This document shows positions 19,967 to 27,837 of a stretch of DNA of 30,364 bases, one piece after another. Location: the IMG/VR virus record IMGVR_UViG_3300021962_000019, positions 1 to 30,364 of that record; one strand, written 5' to 3'. The first letter of the stretch is position 1, and the number at the start of each line of letters is the position of its first letter. Position numbers and translations under genes: made by a program. Source of the DNA: a virus. The notes below the pieces were generated by a model, which worked only from the letters and a program-made list of their open reading frames with translations, did no database searches and was not told the origin of the DNA.

Positions 19967-21129
19967 CCTACCAGCTCCACCTAGGCGATTGCCTCGAGGT
20001 GCTCGCCGGCATGCCCGACAACTCGGTCGACAGCATCGTCACCGACCCGCCCTACGGCCTGTCGTTCATGGGCAAGCGCTGGGATTACGATGTGCCCAGC
20101 GTGGCCATCTGGGAGCAATGCCTCCGGGTGCTGAAACCCGGCGGTCATCTGCTGGCCTTCGCCGGCACCAGGACGCAGCACCGCATGGCGGTCAGGATCG
20201 AGGACGCCGGCTTCGAGATCCGGGACATGATCGCCTGGGTCTATGGCTCCGGCTTCCCGAAGTCGCTCGATGTCTCGAAGGCCATCGACAAGGCCGCGGG
20301 TGCTGAGCGGGAGAAGGTGCGCGTTGCCGCAATCGACCTGAAAAACCCTCCAAACCTTGTTGGCGGGGTCAACAACGGAAGCGACAGACCGTGGCGAAAA
20401 AAAGCGATGGAAGTCGGCTATTACGAGAAAAACAGCAATGAACCCGCCACCGACGCCGCCCGGCAATGGTCCGGATGGGGCACCGCCCTAAAGCCTGCCT
20501 TGGAGCCGATCACCATGGCCCGGAAGCCGCTGATCGGAACGGTGGCCGAGAACGTCCTGACGCACGGCACCGGGGCAATCAATGTGGATGGGTGCAGGGT
20601 GGGGGATGAGGTGCGGCTCAATTCAAGCGCCGGAAACAAAGACTTGGAAAACAGGAAAACGGTCACACCGATCTCCAGCCACAAAGAGACAGCCGGACGA
20701 GAATGCATCGGCCGATGGCCTGCTAACCTGATCCATGACGGCAGCAACGAGGCCTGCCTGGCGCTCAAGTCCGGCGCCCGATTCTTCTACAGCGCCAAGA
20801 CCGGCAAGGATGACCGGAATGAAGGCTGTGAATCTTTTGAAGAAAAACCTGCCGGAGGAATGCAGGGTCGAAATGACGGCAGCCTTGGCACTATTACTAT
20901 GTCCAAAAACCATCATCCGACCGTGAAGCCTACCACCCTGATGGCCTACCTCTGCCGGCTGGTGACGCCACCCGGAGGCACCGTGCTCGATCCGTTCATG
21001 GGCTCCGGTTCGACCGGCAAGGCGGCCACGGTCAACGGCTTCCGGTTCATCGGGATCGAACGGGATCCGGCCTATCACAAGATCGCCGAAGCCCGGATCT
21101 CCAACCAACACCAAGGCCGCCTTTTATGA
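19957..21129 (+). CDS. DNA amino-methyltransferase (N6-adenine or N4-cytosine)
   Basis: This 390-residue enzyme methylates an exocyclic amino group. Motif IV, DPPYG (residues 30-34), comes first and the AdoMet-binding motif I, LDPFMGSGSTGKA (about residues 344-356), is near the C-terminus. This permuted order defines the beta group. HHPTVKPTTLMAYLCRL is the conserved segment before motif I. The middle (about 115-250) is a variable region of lower GC that would include the target-recognition domain. It overlaps the small terminase end by 10 bases and its stop overlaps the large terminase ATG. No endonuclease neighbour is seen. Confidence 0.85.
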   Translation: MEMTYQLHLGDCLEVLAGMPDNSVDSIVTDPPYGLSFMGKRWDYDVPSVAIWEQCLRVLKPGGHLLAFAGTRTQHRMAVRIEDAGFEIRDMIAWVYGSGFPKSLDVSKAIDKAAGAEREKVRVAAIDLKNPPNLVGGVNNGSDRPWRKKAMEVGYYEKNSNEPATDAARQWSGWGTALKPALEPITMARKPLIGTVAENVLTHGTGAINVDGCRVGDEVRLNSSAGNKDLENRKTVTPISSHKETAGRECIGRWPANLIHDGSNEACLALKSGARFFYSAKTGKDDRNEGCESFEEKPAGGMQGRNDGSLGTITMSKNHHPTVKPTTLMAYLCRLVTPPGGTVLDPFMGSGSTGKAATVNGFRFIGIERDPAYHKIAEARISNQHQGRLL

Positions 21130-22979
21130 TCCTGACCGACCTGCAGCGCTCTTTGCTCGACTACCGCCGCAACCTCTACCGGCCGACCCCGCAGCAGACG
21201 GTGGTGGAATGGTCCGAGGCCAACCTCAAGCTGACCGCGCGGCAGACCGAGCACCCGGGGCCGTTCTCGACCTCGGTCCGGCCCTACACCCGGGAGCCGA
21301 TGGAGGACTGGAAAAACCCGTCGGTCTCCGAGGTGACCTTGTGCTGGGGCTCGCAGACCTCGAAGACCACGACCCTGATGGCCGGCCTGGCCTGGCTGAT
21401 CGCCAACGAGCCGAGCCCGGCCTTGTGGCTAATGCCGAGCGAGAATCTCGCCCGATCCTTCTCGAAGTCCCGATGGATGCCGATGCTCGAGGACAGCCCG
21501 GCAATGCTCGAGTGTTTCCCGGCCGAGGCCGACAAAATCACCAACCTGGAGCAGAACTTCACCCGGTCGACCCTGACCTTTGTCGGGTCCAACAGCCCGG
21601 CCAACCTGGCCAGTCGCCCGGTGCGGGTGCTGATCGCCGACGAGGTCGACAAATTCGCCGAGGCAACGGCCAAGGAAGCCGACGCCCTGGATCTGGCCGA
21701 GCAGCGTCTCAAGTCGTTCTCCAGCTCAAAGGCCTTCATGACCTCGACACCCACCGTCGTCGAGGGCCGGATCTGGCAGCGCTTCCTCCGCGGCGACCAG
21801 CGCCGTTTTTACATCCCGTGCCCCCATTGCCGGGAGCCGATCAAGTTGCTGTGGCCGCAGGTGACCTGGGAAGACGCCAGGACCGAGGACGGCAAGCCCG
21901 ACCTGGCCAAGATCCGGGCCTCGGCGCACTACGTCTGCCAGCTTTGCCAGGGGCGCATCACCGACGCGCACAAGGTGGCCGCCCTGCGCCACGGGCAATG
22001 GATCCCGGAGAACACCGGGGCGCTGCCTGGCGTCCGGTCTTACCACCTGTCCAGTCTCTACAGCCCCGACCGCAAGTGCACCTGGGGGCATCTGGCGGTC
22101 TCCTTCCTCGAGGCCAAGGCCTCCATGGCCGGCCTGCAGGGCTTCATCAACGGAACCTTGGCGGAGCCCTGGGAGCAGCAGGACGTCCAGCAGGACCGAA
22201 CCGAGACCGCCCAGATCGTCCGGGTGGACGGCGGGCGCCGTTACCTGACCGCGGACGTGCAGGCGGTGGCGCCGTTCCTCTGGTGGGTTTGCCGGGAATG
22301 GAAAGATGGGCACAGCACCCTGGTGGCCGCCGGACATGCCGACGACTTCGCCGCCCTTCGGCGGGTGCAGGTGAAGCTCGAGGTGCACGACATGGACGTC
22401 GGGATCGACTCCGGGTTCAACACCCAGACGGTCTACGATGCCTGCGCTGGCTATTCGACGATCACCTCCAACCCGGTGACCTTCCCGTGCGGGCTGCGCT
22501 ACCCGCCGGAGGGCGGGCTCCGGAAGCCCATGGTCATCGGCTGGATGCCGCTCAAGGGCCGGGAGGTGGGCGCCCGGTTCACGACAAAGTCCGGGGCGGT
22601 GCACCCGTTCGGCATCTCGACCTCCTCCTCGATGCGGACCGATGTGGTGCAGCCGCTCCTGGTCTTCGACACCGAGCACCTCCGGGAGATGCTTTCCCGG
22701 CTTCGGAAGGGCGACATCGACCGGGAGTGGGGCATCTCGGAGCCGCCGGCCGAATGGCAGGTCGACGGCGCCTACTTGGCCGAGCCCGACATTTACTGGC
22801 GGCATCTCGACTCCCATCTGCTGCGGCCTCAGGCCAACCGCGCGGGCCGGATCAAGCACGTCTGGACCAAGCGGAACCAGAAGTGGCCGGACCACTTGCA
22901 CGACTGCGAAATCATGCAGCTCGCCATGGTGATGCTGTGGAATGACCTGATCCCGCAGGAATCCACAACAAGCGCTTGA
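21126..22979 (+). CDS. terL: Terminase large subunit, GpA family
   Basis: This 617-residue packaging motor matches the lambda GpA family. The N-terminal ATPase has a Walker A-like GSQTSKTT (residues 75-82) and Walker B VRVLIADEVDKF (Asp172, Glu173). A zinc-binding insert follows (CPHCREP and CQLCQG). The C-terminal nuclease shows acids in VGIDSGFNTQTVYDAC and HLHDCEIMQLAMVML. It cuts concatemers and drives DNA into the prohead. ATG 21126 overlaps the methyltransferase stop. Family members are 600-680 residues long, so this is full length. Confidence 0.88.
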   Translation: MILTDLQRSLLDYRRNLYRPTPQQTVVEWSEANLKLTARQTEHPGPFSTSVRPYTREPMEDWKNPSVSEVTLCWGSQTSKTTTLMAGLAWLIANEPSPALWLMPSENLARSFSKSRWMPMLEDSPAMLECFPAEADKITNLEQNFTRSTLTFVGSNSPANLASRPVRVLIADEVDKFAEATAKEADALDLAEQRLKSFSSSKAFMTSTPTVVEGRIWQRFLRGDQRRFYIPCPHCREPIKLLWPQVTWEDARTEDGKPDLAKIRASAHYVCQLCQGRITDAHKVAALRHGQWIPENTGALPGVRSYHLSSLYSPDRKCTWGHLAVSFLEAKASMAGLQGFINGTLAEPWEQQDVQQDRTETAQIVRVDGGRRYLTADVQAVAPFLWWVCREWKDGHSTLVAAGHADDFAALRRVQVKLEVHDMDVGIDSGFNTQTVYDACAGYSTITSNPVTFPCGLRYPPEGGLRKPMVIGWMPLKGREVGARFTTKSGAVHPFGISTSSSMRTDVVQPLLVFDTEHLREMLSRLRKGDIDREWGISEPPAEWQVDGAYLAEPDIYWRHLDSHLLRPQANRAGRIKHVWTKRNQKWPDHLHDCEIMQLAMVMLWNDLIPQESTTSA

Positions 22980-22998
22980 TCTCTGCGGGTCCACCAAT

Positions 22999-23418
22999 AT
23001 GGTCCGCGCCGTGTTCACGTACACCGTGGCCATCAAGCGGGCCTATCTCCGCAGCGTCTACAGCGCCCTCGGGGGCGCCACGCTGCTGGCCGCCCTGACG
23101 GCCAAGGTGATCGCCGCGGCCTCGACCATCGAGTCCGGGCAGGTGGTGCGGTCGACGTCTTCCTCGGATGTCTCGGTGGAGTTCGCCGAGCCCGGCAAGG
23201 GCGCCCCGACCCCGTCCGAGATGGTGGAGATGTGGGAGTCGTTGATTGGCGACTACGATCTGGCCGTTGAACTGCTCAACCAGGACGGCATCTCCAGCCC
23301 GACCGACGCGCAGATCTTCGCCAAGCTGATGGCGGAGGTGCTGGTCGCCGTCACCTCCTACGGCGGCGACTTCTCCAACTTCCGCCGGGAGGGAACCATC
23401 CGCACCGGAATGACCTGA
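22999..23418 (+). CDS. Unrecognised small head protein (gpW position)
   Basis: This 139-residue protein lies between large terminase and portal, where lambda-like phages encode gpW, a head-completion protein of similar small size, but I see no specific motif. It has an N-terminal Ala-rich hydrophobic helix (SALGGATLLAALTAKVIAAA) and a central acidic part. A 19-base gap precedes the ATG; the stop overlaps the portal ATG by one base. Function is inferred from synteny only. Confidence 0.5.
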   Translation: MVRAVFTYTVAIKRAYLRSVYSALGGATLLAALTAKVIAAASTIESGQVVRSTSSSDVSVEFAEPGKGAPTPSEMVEMWESLIGDYDLAVELLNQDGISSPTDAQIFAKLMAEVLVAVTSYGGDFSNFRREGTIRTGMT

Positions 23419-24962
23419 TGGGCCTGATCACCAACATCCTGTCGAAGTTCCGCTCGGCGCCCGTCGACCGCTACGAGGGCGCGACCAACAGCATTCGCCG
23501 GTCGTTCCTGGACACCTCCTACACCTCGGTCCGGTTCGACGTCACCTCCTCGACCCGACAGCAGATCGTCCGGAAGTCCCGATTCTTCGAGCAGAACAAT
23601 GCGGTGATGAACCGCCTGGGCGACCTGTTCGAGAACTACACGGTCGGCAGCAACTTCTCGGTGCAGCCGGCCAGCTCGAATCCGGACTGGAACCTGCGGG
23701 CGAAGCGCTGGTGGGATCTCTGGTGCCGTTTCCCGGACATCGGCTCTCGGCAATCGTTCGGGACCCTGATGTCGCTGGCGGCCCGGGGCTGGTTCTACGA
23801 CGGCGAGTCTTTCATCCTGCTGACCCGCGGCGAGTCCGGGCGGCCCCGGCTGCAGCTCATCGAGCCGCAGCAGGTGGCGACCCCGACCGGCCAGGAAGGT
23901 CAGCCCGACATCTTCGACGGCGTCCGGTTCGACCCCAAGACCGGCCGGGCGCTTGCCTATTACATCGGCCAGGAGCAGCAGCAGGGGCAACTCAGCGACA
24001 TCCGGTCGATCTCCTCGGACTCGATCATCCACATCTTCGAGGCCCAGCGGGCCGGCCAGCTCCGCGGGCTGCCTTTCGTCGCCTGCGTCATCAACGACCT
24101 CCATGACCTAGACGACCTGCAGCGCCTCGAGATGGAGTCTTGCAAGCTGGCCTCCAGCGTGGCCCAGATCATCAAGACCAGCTCGGGCGAGGTGCAGGCC
24201 ACCAGCCTCCGGTCTGGCGTGGCCGGCAGCCAAGGGACCGCCCAGACGTACTACGAAAACATCTTCGGATCGACGGTCAAGGTGCTGAAGTCCGGCGACG
24301 AGTTCGAGCAGTTCCAGGCCGACCGCCCCAACGTCAATATGCGGGAATACTGGCGCAGCCTGACCGAGAAGGTGTGCGCCGGCGTCGGGATCCCGTACGT
24401 CTTGGTCTTCCCGGAGGGCATGCAGGGCACGGTCTACCGCGGAGCCCTCGACATGTCGTCGGTCTGGTTCCGCAGTCGACATCAGGTGATGGCCTCGGCC
24501 GCCCGCCGCATCTGGGAATATGTGATGGAATACGCCATCCGCGTCGACCCGACCCTGCAGGACTCTCCGGACGATTGGTACGAGGTGGCGATCCAGGCAC
24601 CCAGAGCGCCCAACGTCGACGTCGGGCGCAACTCCGCGGCCCAGCTCGCCGAGCTGGAGGCCGGCGTCACGACCTACGACGAGATCTACGGGGCCCGCGG
24701 CATCGACTGGCGCTCGGCCCTCGAGGCCAAGGCCCAGCAGGCCAAGCACATCCGGGACCTGGCCTCCAAGTACGGCATCGACGTCTCCGAGATCTCGGTG
24801 GCGCAGAAGCAGCCCATCGCCCCGGAGCCTGCGCTGCCGGTGGTCGAGGACACGCCCTCGGGCGAATCGCTGCCGGAGCCCATCCCTGCAGAACCGCCCG
24901 GGCAAGTTATTGCCAAGGCGCCGGCAAGGCGCAAACTGAAGGCGAAGAAGAAAAATGACTAA
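23418..24962 (+). CDS. Portal protein, lambda GpB family
   Basis: This 514-residue protein matches the lambda-type portal: an N-terminal part with DLFENYTVGSNFSVQP, then RWWDLWCRFPDIGSRQSF, a region DSIIHIFEAQRAGQLRGLPF, the typical metal- and DNA-facing segment, and EKVCAGVGIPYVLVFPEGM near residue 320. Portals form a dodecameric channel at one vertex through which DNA enters and leaves. The last 60 residues are charged and flexible (VARRKLKAKKK-like end). Its stop overlaps the protease-capsid ATG by 8 bases. Confidence 0.85.
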   Translation: MGLITNILSKFRSAPVDRYEGATNSIRRSFLDTSYTSVRFDVTSSTRQQIVRKSRFFEQNNAVMNRLGDLFENYTVGSNFSVQPASSNPDWNLRAKRWWDLWCRFPDIGSRQSFGTLMSLAARGWFYDGESFILLTRGESGRPRLQLIEPQQVATPTGQEGQPDIFDGVRFDPKTGRALAYYIGQEQQQGQLSDIRSISSDSIIHIFEAQRAGQLRGLPFVACVINDLHDLDDLQRLEMESCKLASSVAQIIKTSSGEVQATSLRSGVAGSQGTAQTYYENIFGSTVKVLKSGDEFEQFQADRPNVNMREYWRSLTEKVCAGVGIPYVLVFPEGMQGTVYRGALDMSSVWFRSRHQVMASAARRIWEYVMEYAIRVDPTLQDSPDDWYEVAIQAPRAPNVDVGRNSAAQLAELEAGVTTYDEIYGARGIDWRSALEAKAQQAKHIRDLASKYGIDVSEISVAQKQPIAPEPALPVVEDTPSGESLPEPIPAEPPGQVIAKAPARRKLKAKKKND

Positions 24963-27093
24963 GGTCACCAACTGGCTCTCCTACAGCCCGCGGGCTTCGG
25001 CCCACGAGCCCGCCATGCTCCAGATCTTCGACCAGATCGGCGAGGACTGGTTTGGTGGCTCCGGCGTCTCGGCAAAGGCGTTTGCCGACGCCCTGCAGTC
25101 GGTTGGGCCTGGCCCCCTGGTGGTTGAGATCAACAGCCCGGGCGGCAACGTCTGGGACGGCCTGGCCATCTACAACATGCTCCGGGGCCGGCAGGCGCCG
25201 GTTACCACCCGCGTGGTCGGCATCGCCGCGTCCATCGCCTCGATCATCGCCCTGGCCGGCGACGACGTGGAGATCGCCGAGGCGGCGCTTTTCATGATTC
25301 ACGACCCGTCCGGCATGGTGGCCGGAACCAGCGGCGACATGCGGAAGATGGCGGACGCCCTCGACCAGCATGCCGAGGTGCTGGCCGGGATCTACGCCAA
25401 GAAGACCGGGCGGACGACCGATTCGATCCGCGCGGCCATGAAGGCCGAGACCTGGTTCACCGCGGGCGAGGCCATCACCTTCGGCCTGGCGGACCGTTCC
25501 ACCGAGCAGCTCGCCATGGCGGCCTGCTGGCATCCGCGGGCTGTGACCAAGACCGCCCCTCCGGCGGTGCGGGAGGCCCTGGACAAGGGCATCAAGCAGG
25601 TCGAGCAGGGTCTCGGTGGCGAAGGCCTCGAGCCCGTGACCATCCGCGAGGCCTACAGCCTCAAGGCCGGCGAGGCGCCCACCGAGGCCAAGGTCCGGAA
25701 GGCGAATGCCTGGTGGGCCCGCAACGAGCGCTTCCTCGATGCCGAGCCCGACAGCCCGGCCGATGTGGCCGCAAACCTATGGGGCGGCGCCGCGGGCCGC
25801 GACTGGTTCCGGGCCCTCTACGCCCAGCTCGAGCAGGAAGAGCTTGAGGAGGCCGAGGAGGAATCCATCGACGACACACTTTCGACCGGCAGCACTTCCG
25901 CTGCCGTCGATGGCGCGACAAACGCGCCGACATCACAGACACCACAAACTGATATGAGTGATACCAACACCGTGGTGGCGGCTGCTCCTACCGCGCCGTC
26001 CGCCGCCCTCGACATCGAGGCCATCGTTGCCAAGGCTGTTGCCGCGGCGATCTCGGCCAAGGCCCCCACCGCCGCCCCTGCTCCGGAGCCCATCGCCCCG
26101 GTCCGCATCGAGAACCTGGGCAACCCGCTGCTCGAGGCTCACAAGAAGATGCAGGCCGGCGCCAAGCGCCGCGAGTTCCTGATCCAGAACCACAGCGAGC
26201 TGCTGCGCCAGGCGTCGATCCATGCCCCGCAGAACGCGAACACCTTCACCAGCACCTTGGTGGTGGATTACCTCGCCGACGCCGTGATCACCGTGGCCGC
26301 CACCCGGCTGGCTCTGGTTAGCGCCTTCAGCCGCAACGTCGGCCTGGACAACCTCCGCCCCAAGGCCACGGTCCGCGTGAAGCGCTTCACGACCGGCACC
26401 GCCGCCCAGGTCAACCCGACCAACTGGGAGACCAACAACGACTCGACGCTGGCCGCCACGAGCGTCTCGGTCGACCAGATCTCGAAGAACTTCACCGTGA
26501 CCCAGGAGGAGCTGAACCAGGGCTTTGCTCTGGCCGACCTCGCCCAGGGTTCCGCCGACCTGTTCGCCTACGGCATCAGCGACAAGCTGACGGCCCTGAT
26601 GACCGCGGCCAACTACGGCACGGCCATCACCATCGGCACGGCTGCCAACTTCGACACTTCGGATCTCCCGGCGATCCTGGCTGCGGCGAAGAACTACCGC
26701 TCGAAGAACCTGATCCTGGACGGTGGCCACATCGCCCGCCTGCAGTTCAGCTCGGCCTCGAATACGTTCCCTGATGGCCGCCTGGACAGCCTCAACAACG
26801 GCCGCTTCGGCTTCGACATCATCGCCGAGAACAACCGCTGGACCTCGGCCGAGACCAACACGGCCGGTTTCGTCTGCGGCCCTGATGCCATCGCCATCGC
26901 CTCGGGCCTCCCGGTCGGCATGGTCGCCGGCGAGTTCATCGAGCAGCGCACGGTCACGACCAACAACGGCCTGAGCTGCCTGCTGTCGGTCTGGTACAGC
27001 CGCGCGACGCGCAGCCACATGGCGTCCTACGACATCATGTTCGGCGCCGGCGTGGGCGACTCCACCCAGGCCGAGGTGCTGATCACCGCCTAA
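24955..27093 (+). CDS. Prohead protease-scaffold-major capsid fusion
   Basis: This 712-residue protein joins three functions. Residues 1-190 form a ClpP-like (S14/S49) protease: INSPGGNVWDGLAIYNML, catalytic Ser93 in GIAASIASI, His116 in MIHDPSG, and a third acid probably Glu165 in ETWFTAGEA. Residues about 190-390 are charged and Ala/Pro-rich, like a scaffold. From about residue 395 to the end is an HK97-fold-type capsid protein (ENLGNPLLEAHKKMQ, LFAYGISDKLTALMTAANY). The protease would cut the scaffold away during maturation. In-frame ATG 25954 lies after an A/C-rich stretch and could give a separate 379-residue scaffold-capsid product. Confidence 0.85.
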   Translation: MTKVTNWLSYSPRASAHEPAMLQIFDQIGEDWFGGSGVSAKAFADALQSVGPGPLVVEINSPGGNVWDGLAIYNMLRGRQAPVTTRVVGIAASIASIIALAGDDVEIAEAALFMIHDPSGMVAGTSGDMRKMADALDQHAEVLAGIYAKKTGRTTDSIRAAMKAETWFTAGEAITFGLADRSTEQLAMAACWHPRAVTKTAPPAVREALDKGIKQVEQGLGGEGLEPVTIREAYSLKAGEAPTEAKVRKANAWWARNERFLDAEPDSPADVAANLWGGAAGRDWFRALYAQLEQEELEEAEEESIDDTLSTGSTSAAVDGATNAPTSQTPQTDMSDTNTVVAAAPTAPSAALDIEAIVAKAVAAAISAKAPTAAPAPEPIAPVRIENLGNPLLEAHKKMQAGAKRREFLIQNHSELLRQASIHAPQNANTFTSTLVVDYLADAVITVAATRLALVSAFSRNVGLDNLRPKATVRVKRFTTGTAAQVNPTNWETNNDSTLAATSVSVDQISKNFTVTQEELNQGFALADLAQGSADLFAYGISDKLTALMTAANYGTAITIGTAANFDTSDLPAILAAAKNYRSKNLILDGGHIARLQFSSASNTFPDGRLDSLNNGRFGFDIIAENNRWTSAETNTAGFVCGPDAIAIASGLPVGMVAGEFIEQRTVTTNNGLSCLLSVWYSRATRSHMASYDIMFGAGVGDSTQAEVLITA
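25954..27093 (+). CDS. Possible internal start giving scaffold-capsid product
   Basis: Inside the protease-capsid gene, ATG 25954 begins MSDTNTVVAAAPTAP, in the same frame. The preceding bases (accacaaactgat) are A/C-rich like the leaders of free-standing genes in this phage, while the surrounding gene is GC-rich. Translation here would yield 379 residues containing the delta-scaffold-like segment and the capsid domain, as the internal Nu3 start does in lambda gene C. This would supply excess capsid subunits. Alternative: no internal start, with all capsid made by cleavage of the fusion. Confidence 0.4.
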   Translation: MSDTNTVVAAAPTAPSAALDIEAIVAKAVAAAISAKAPTAAPAPEPIAPVRIENLGNPLLEAHKKMQAGAKRREFLIQNHSELLRQASIHAPQNANTFTSTLVVDYLADAVITVAATRLALVSAFSRNVGLDNLRPKATVRVKRFTTGTAAQVNPTNWETNNDSTLAATSVSVDQISKNFTVTQEELNQGFALADLAQGSADLFAYGISDKLTALMTAANYGTAITIGTAANFDTSDLPAILAAAKNYRSKNLILDGGHIARLQFSSASNTFPDGRLDSLNNGRFGFDIIAENNRWTSAETNTAGFVCGPDAIAIASGLPVGMVAGEFIEQRTVTTNNGLSCLLSVWYSRATRSHMASYDIMFGAGVGDSTQAEVLITA

Positions 27094-27102
27094 GGCTGAC
27101 CC

Positions 27103-27279
27103 ATGAGAATCGCCACAACCATCTCGGTGGACCGTAACGGCAAGACCAAGATCGTCGCCGGTCCCGAAGTCGATGCGTCTCTCCAGCGCTCCGACTTCAA
27201 CACCGCGAACGTTCCCGAAGGAGGCAAGCTCATCCTGTGGATACAGGGAGCCCTGGCGCCGAAGATTCGCAAAGGATAA
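27103..27279 (+). CDS. Small protein after the capsid gene
   Basis: ATG 27103, 9 bases after the capsid stop, opens a frame of 58 residues (start MRIATTISVDRNGKTKI, end ALAPKIRKG) closed by TAA 27277-27279. Amino-acid make-up is balanced, with a beta-like first half and a basic end. Position suggests a head decoration or completion protein, but no motif is seen. It is followed at once by the GC hairpin. Confidence 0.5.
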   Translation: MRIATTISVDRNGKTKIVAGPEVDASLQRSDFNTANVPEGGKLILWIQGALAPKIRKG

Positions 27280-27290
27280 AAAACCAACCT

Positions 27291-27320
27291 GGGGGCCTCG
27301 GCAATCCGGCCGGGGCCCCC
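27291..27320 (+). terminator. Strong GC hairpin after the capsid operon part
   Basis: gggggcctcggc (27291-27302) pairs with gccggggccccc (27309-27320) over 12 bp with one G-U pair and a 6-base loop. The next bases are tctactg and a run of A, so there is no U-tract and it is not a classical intrinsic terminator on the + strand. On the - strand a T-run follows. It may slow or partly stop transcription, or shield the capsid mRNA 3' end. Confidence 0.6.
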
Positions 27321-27337
27321 TCTACTGAAAAAACAAA

Positions 27338-27601
27338 ATGGCCGTCCAAGCAGACATCGCAACCGAGTACAGCATGGGCCGACAGGGGTTCCAGCTTGTC
27401 ACCGATACCGCCGCGAAAACCGGCAACTGGTCGTCGCTCGTACCGATTGAGCCGACGGTGTTCTCGTCGATCACCGGCACCAACATCAGCGGGACTTGGC
27501 TGTCCAAGACCATCCCGACCGGACAGGTTCTTCCCGGTGACATCACCGGCTTTCAGATCAACTCCGGTGCCGTGATCGCGTTTCTCGCTCGCACTCCGTG
27601 A
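27338..27601 (+). CDS. Unrecognised small structural protein
   Basis: This 87-residue protein starts at ATG 27338 after an A-rich leader (gaaaaaacaaa). It is rich in Thr, Gly, Ser and Ile and probably all-beta (WLSKTIPTGQVLPGDITGF, NSGAVIAFL), as decoration or spike-base proteins are. It has no enzymatic motif. It is the first gene after the capsid hairpin; the stop overlaps the next GTG. Confidence 0.5.
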   Translation: MAVQADIATEYSMGRQGFQLVTDTAAKTGNWSSLVPIEPTVFSSITGTNISGTWLSKTIPTGQVLPGDITGFQINSGAVIAFLARTP

Positions 27602-27834
27602 TCTCTCTCGGACTAGCAATCGACCGCACACGACCGCTCAACGGCGTGATGCCTGAGCCGCCGATTGAGCGGAGGGACATCCTCTGCGAGAACGGCGACT
27701 TTCTGGTGCAGGAGGAAAACATCGGCGGCAACCGGCTGGTCTATTCCTTCGGCACGTTCGATTCGCTGCTGACCGAAGGCGCAGATTTTCTAACACAAGA
27801 AGACTCGGGCAAACTCATCCTCACCGTTTACTGA
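27598..27834 (+). CDS. Small structural protein with repeated FLxQE motif
   Basis: GTG 27598 overlaps the previous stop; the product has 78 residues. It contains two related segments, ENGDFLVQEE and EGADFLTQED, the second followed by GKLILT. The same style (EDGFYLLQENTDRIALT) occurs in the head-closure candidate at 631-1086, and such motifs are common in short phage structural proteins where they may form beta-hairpins. No specific function is recognised. Confidence 0.5.
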   Translation: MISLGLAIDRTRPLNGVMPEPPIERRDILCENGDFLVQEENIGGNRLVYSFGTFDSLLTEGADFLTQEDSGKLILTVY

Positions 27835-27837
27835 CCT

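Noticed and set aside
21209-22945. 578-codon + strand frame inside the large terminase
   Set aside because: It is an Arg/Gly/Pro-rich alternative-frame shadow of a gene with clear terminase motifs; unlike the methyltransferase locus it carries no familiar pattern.
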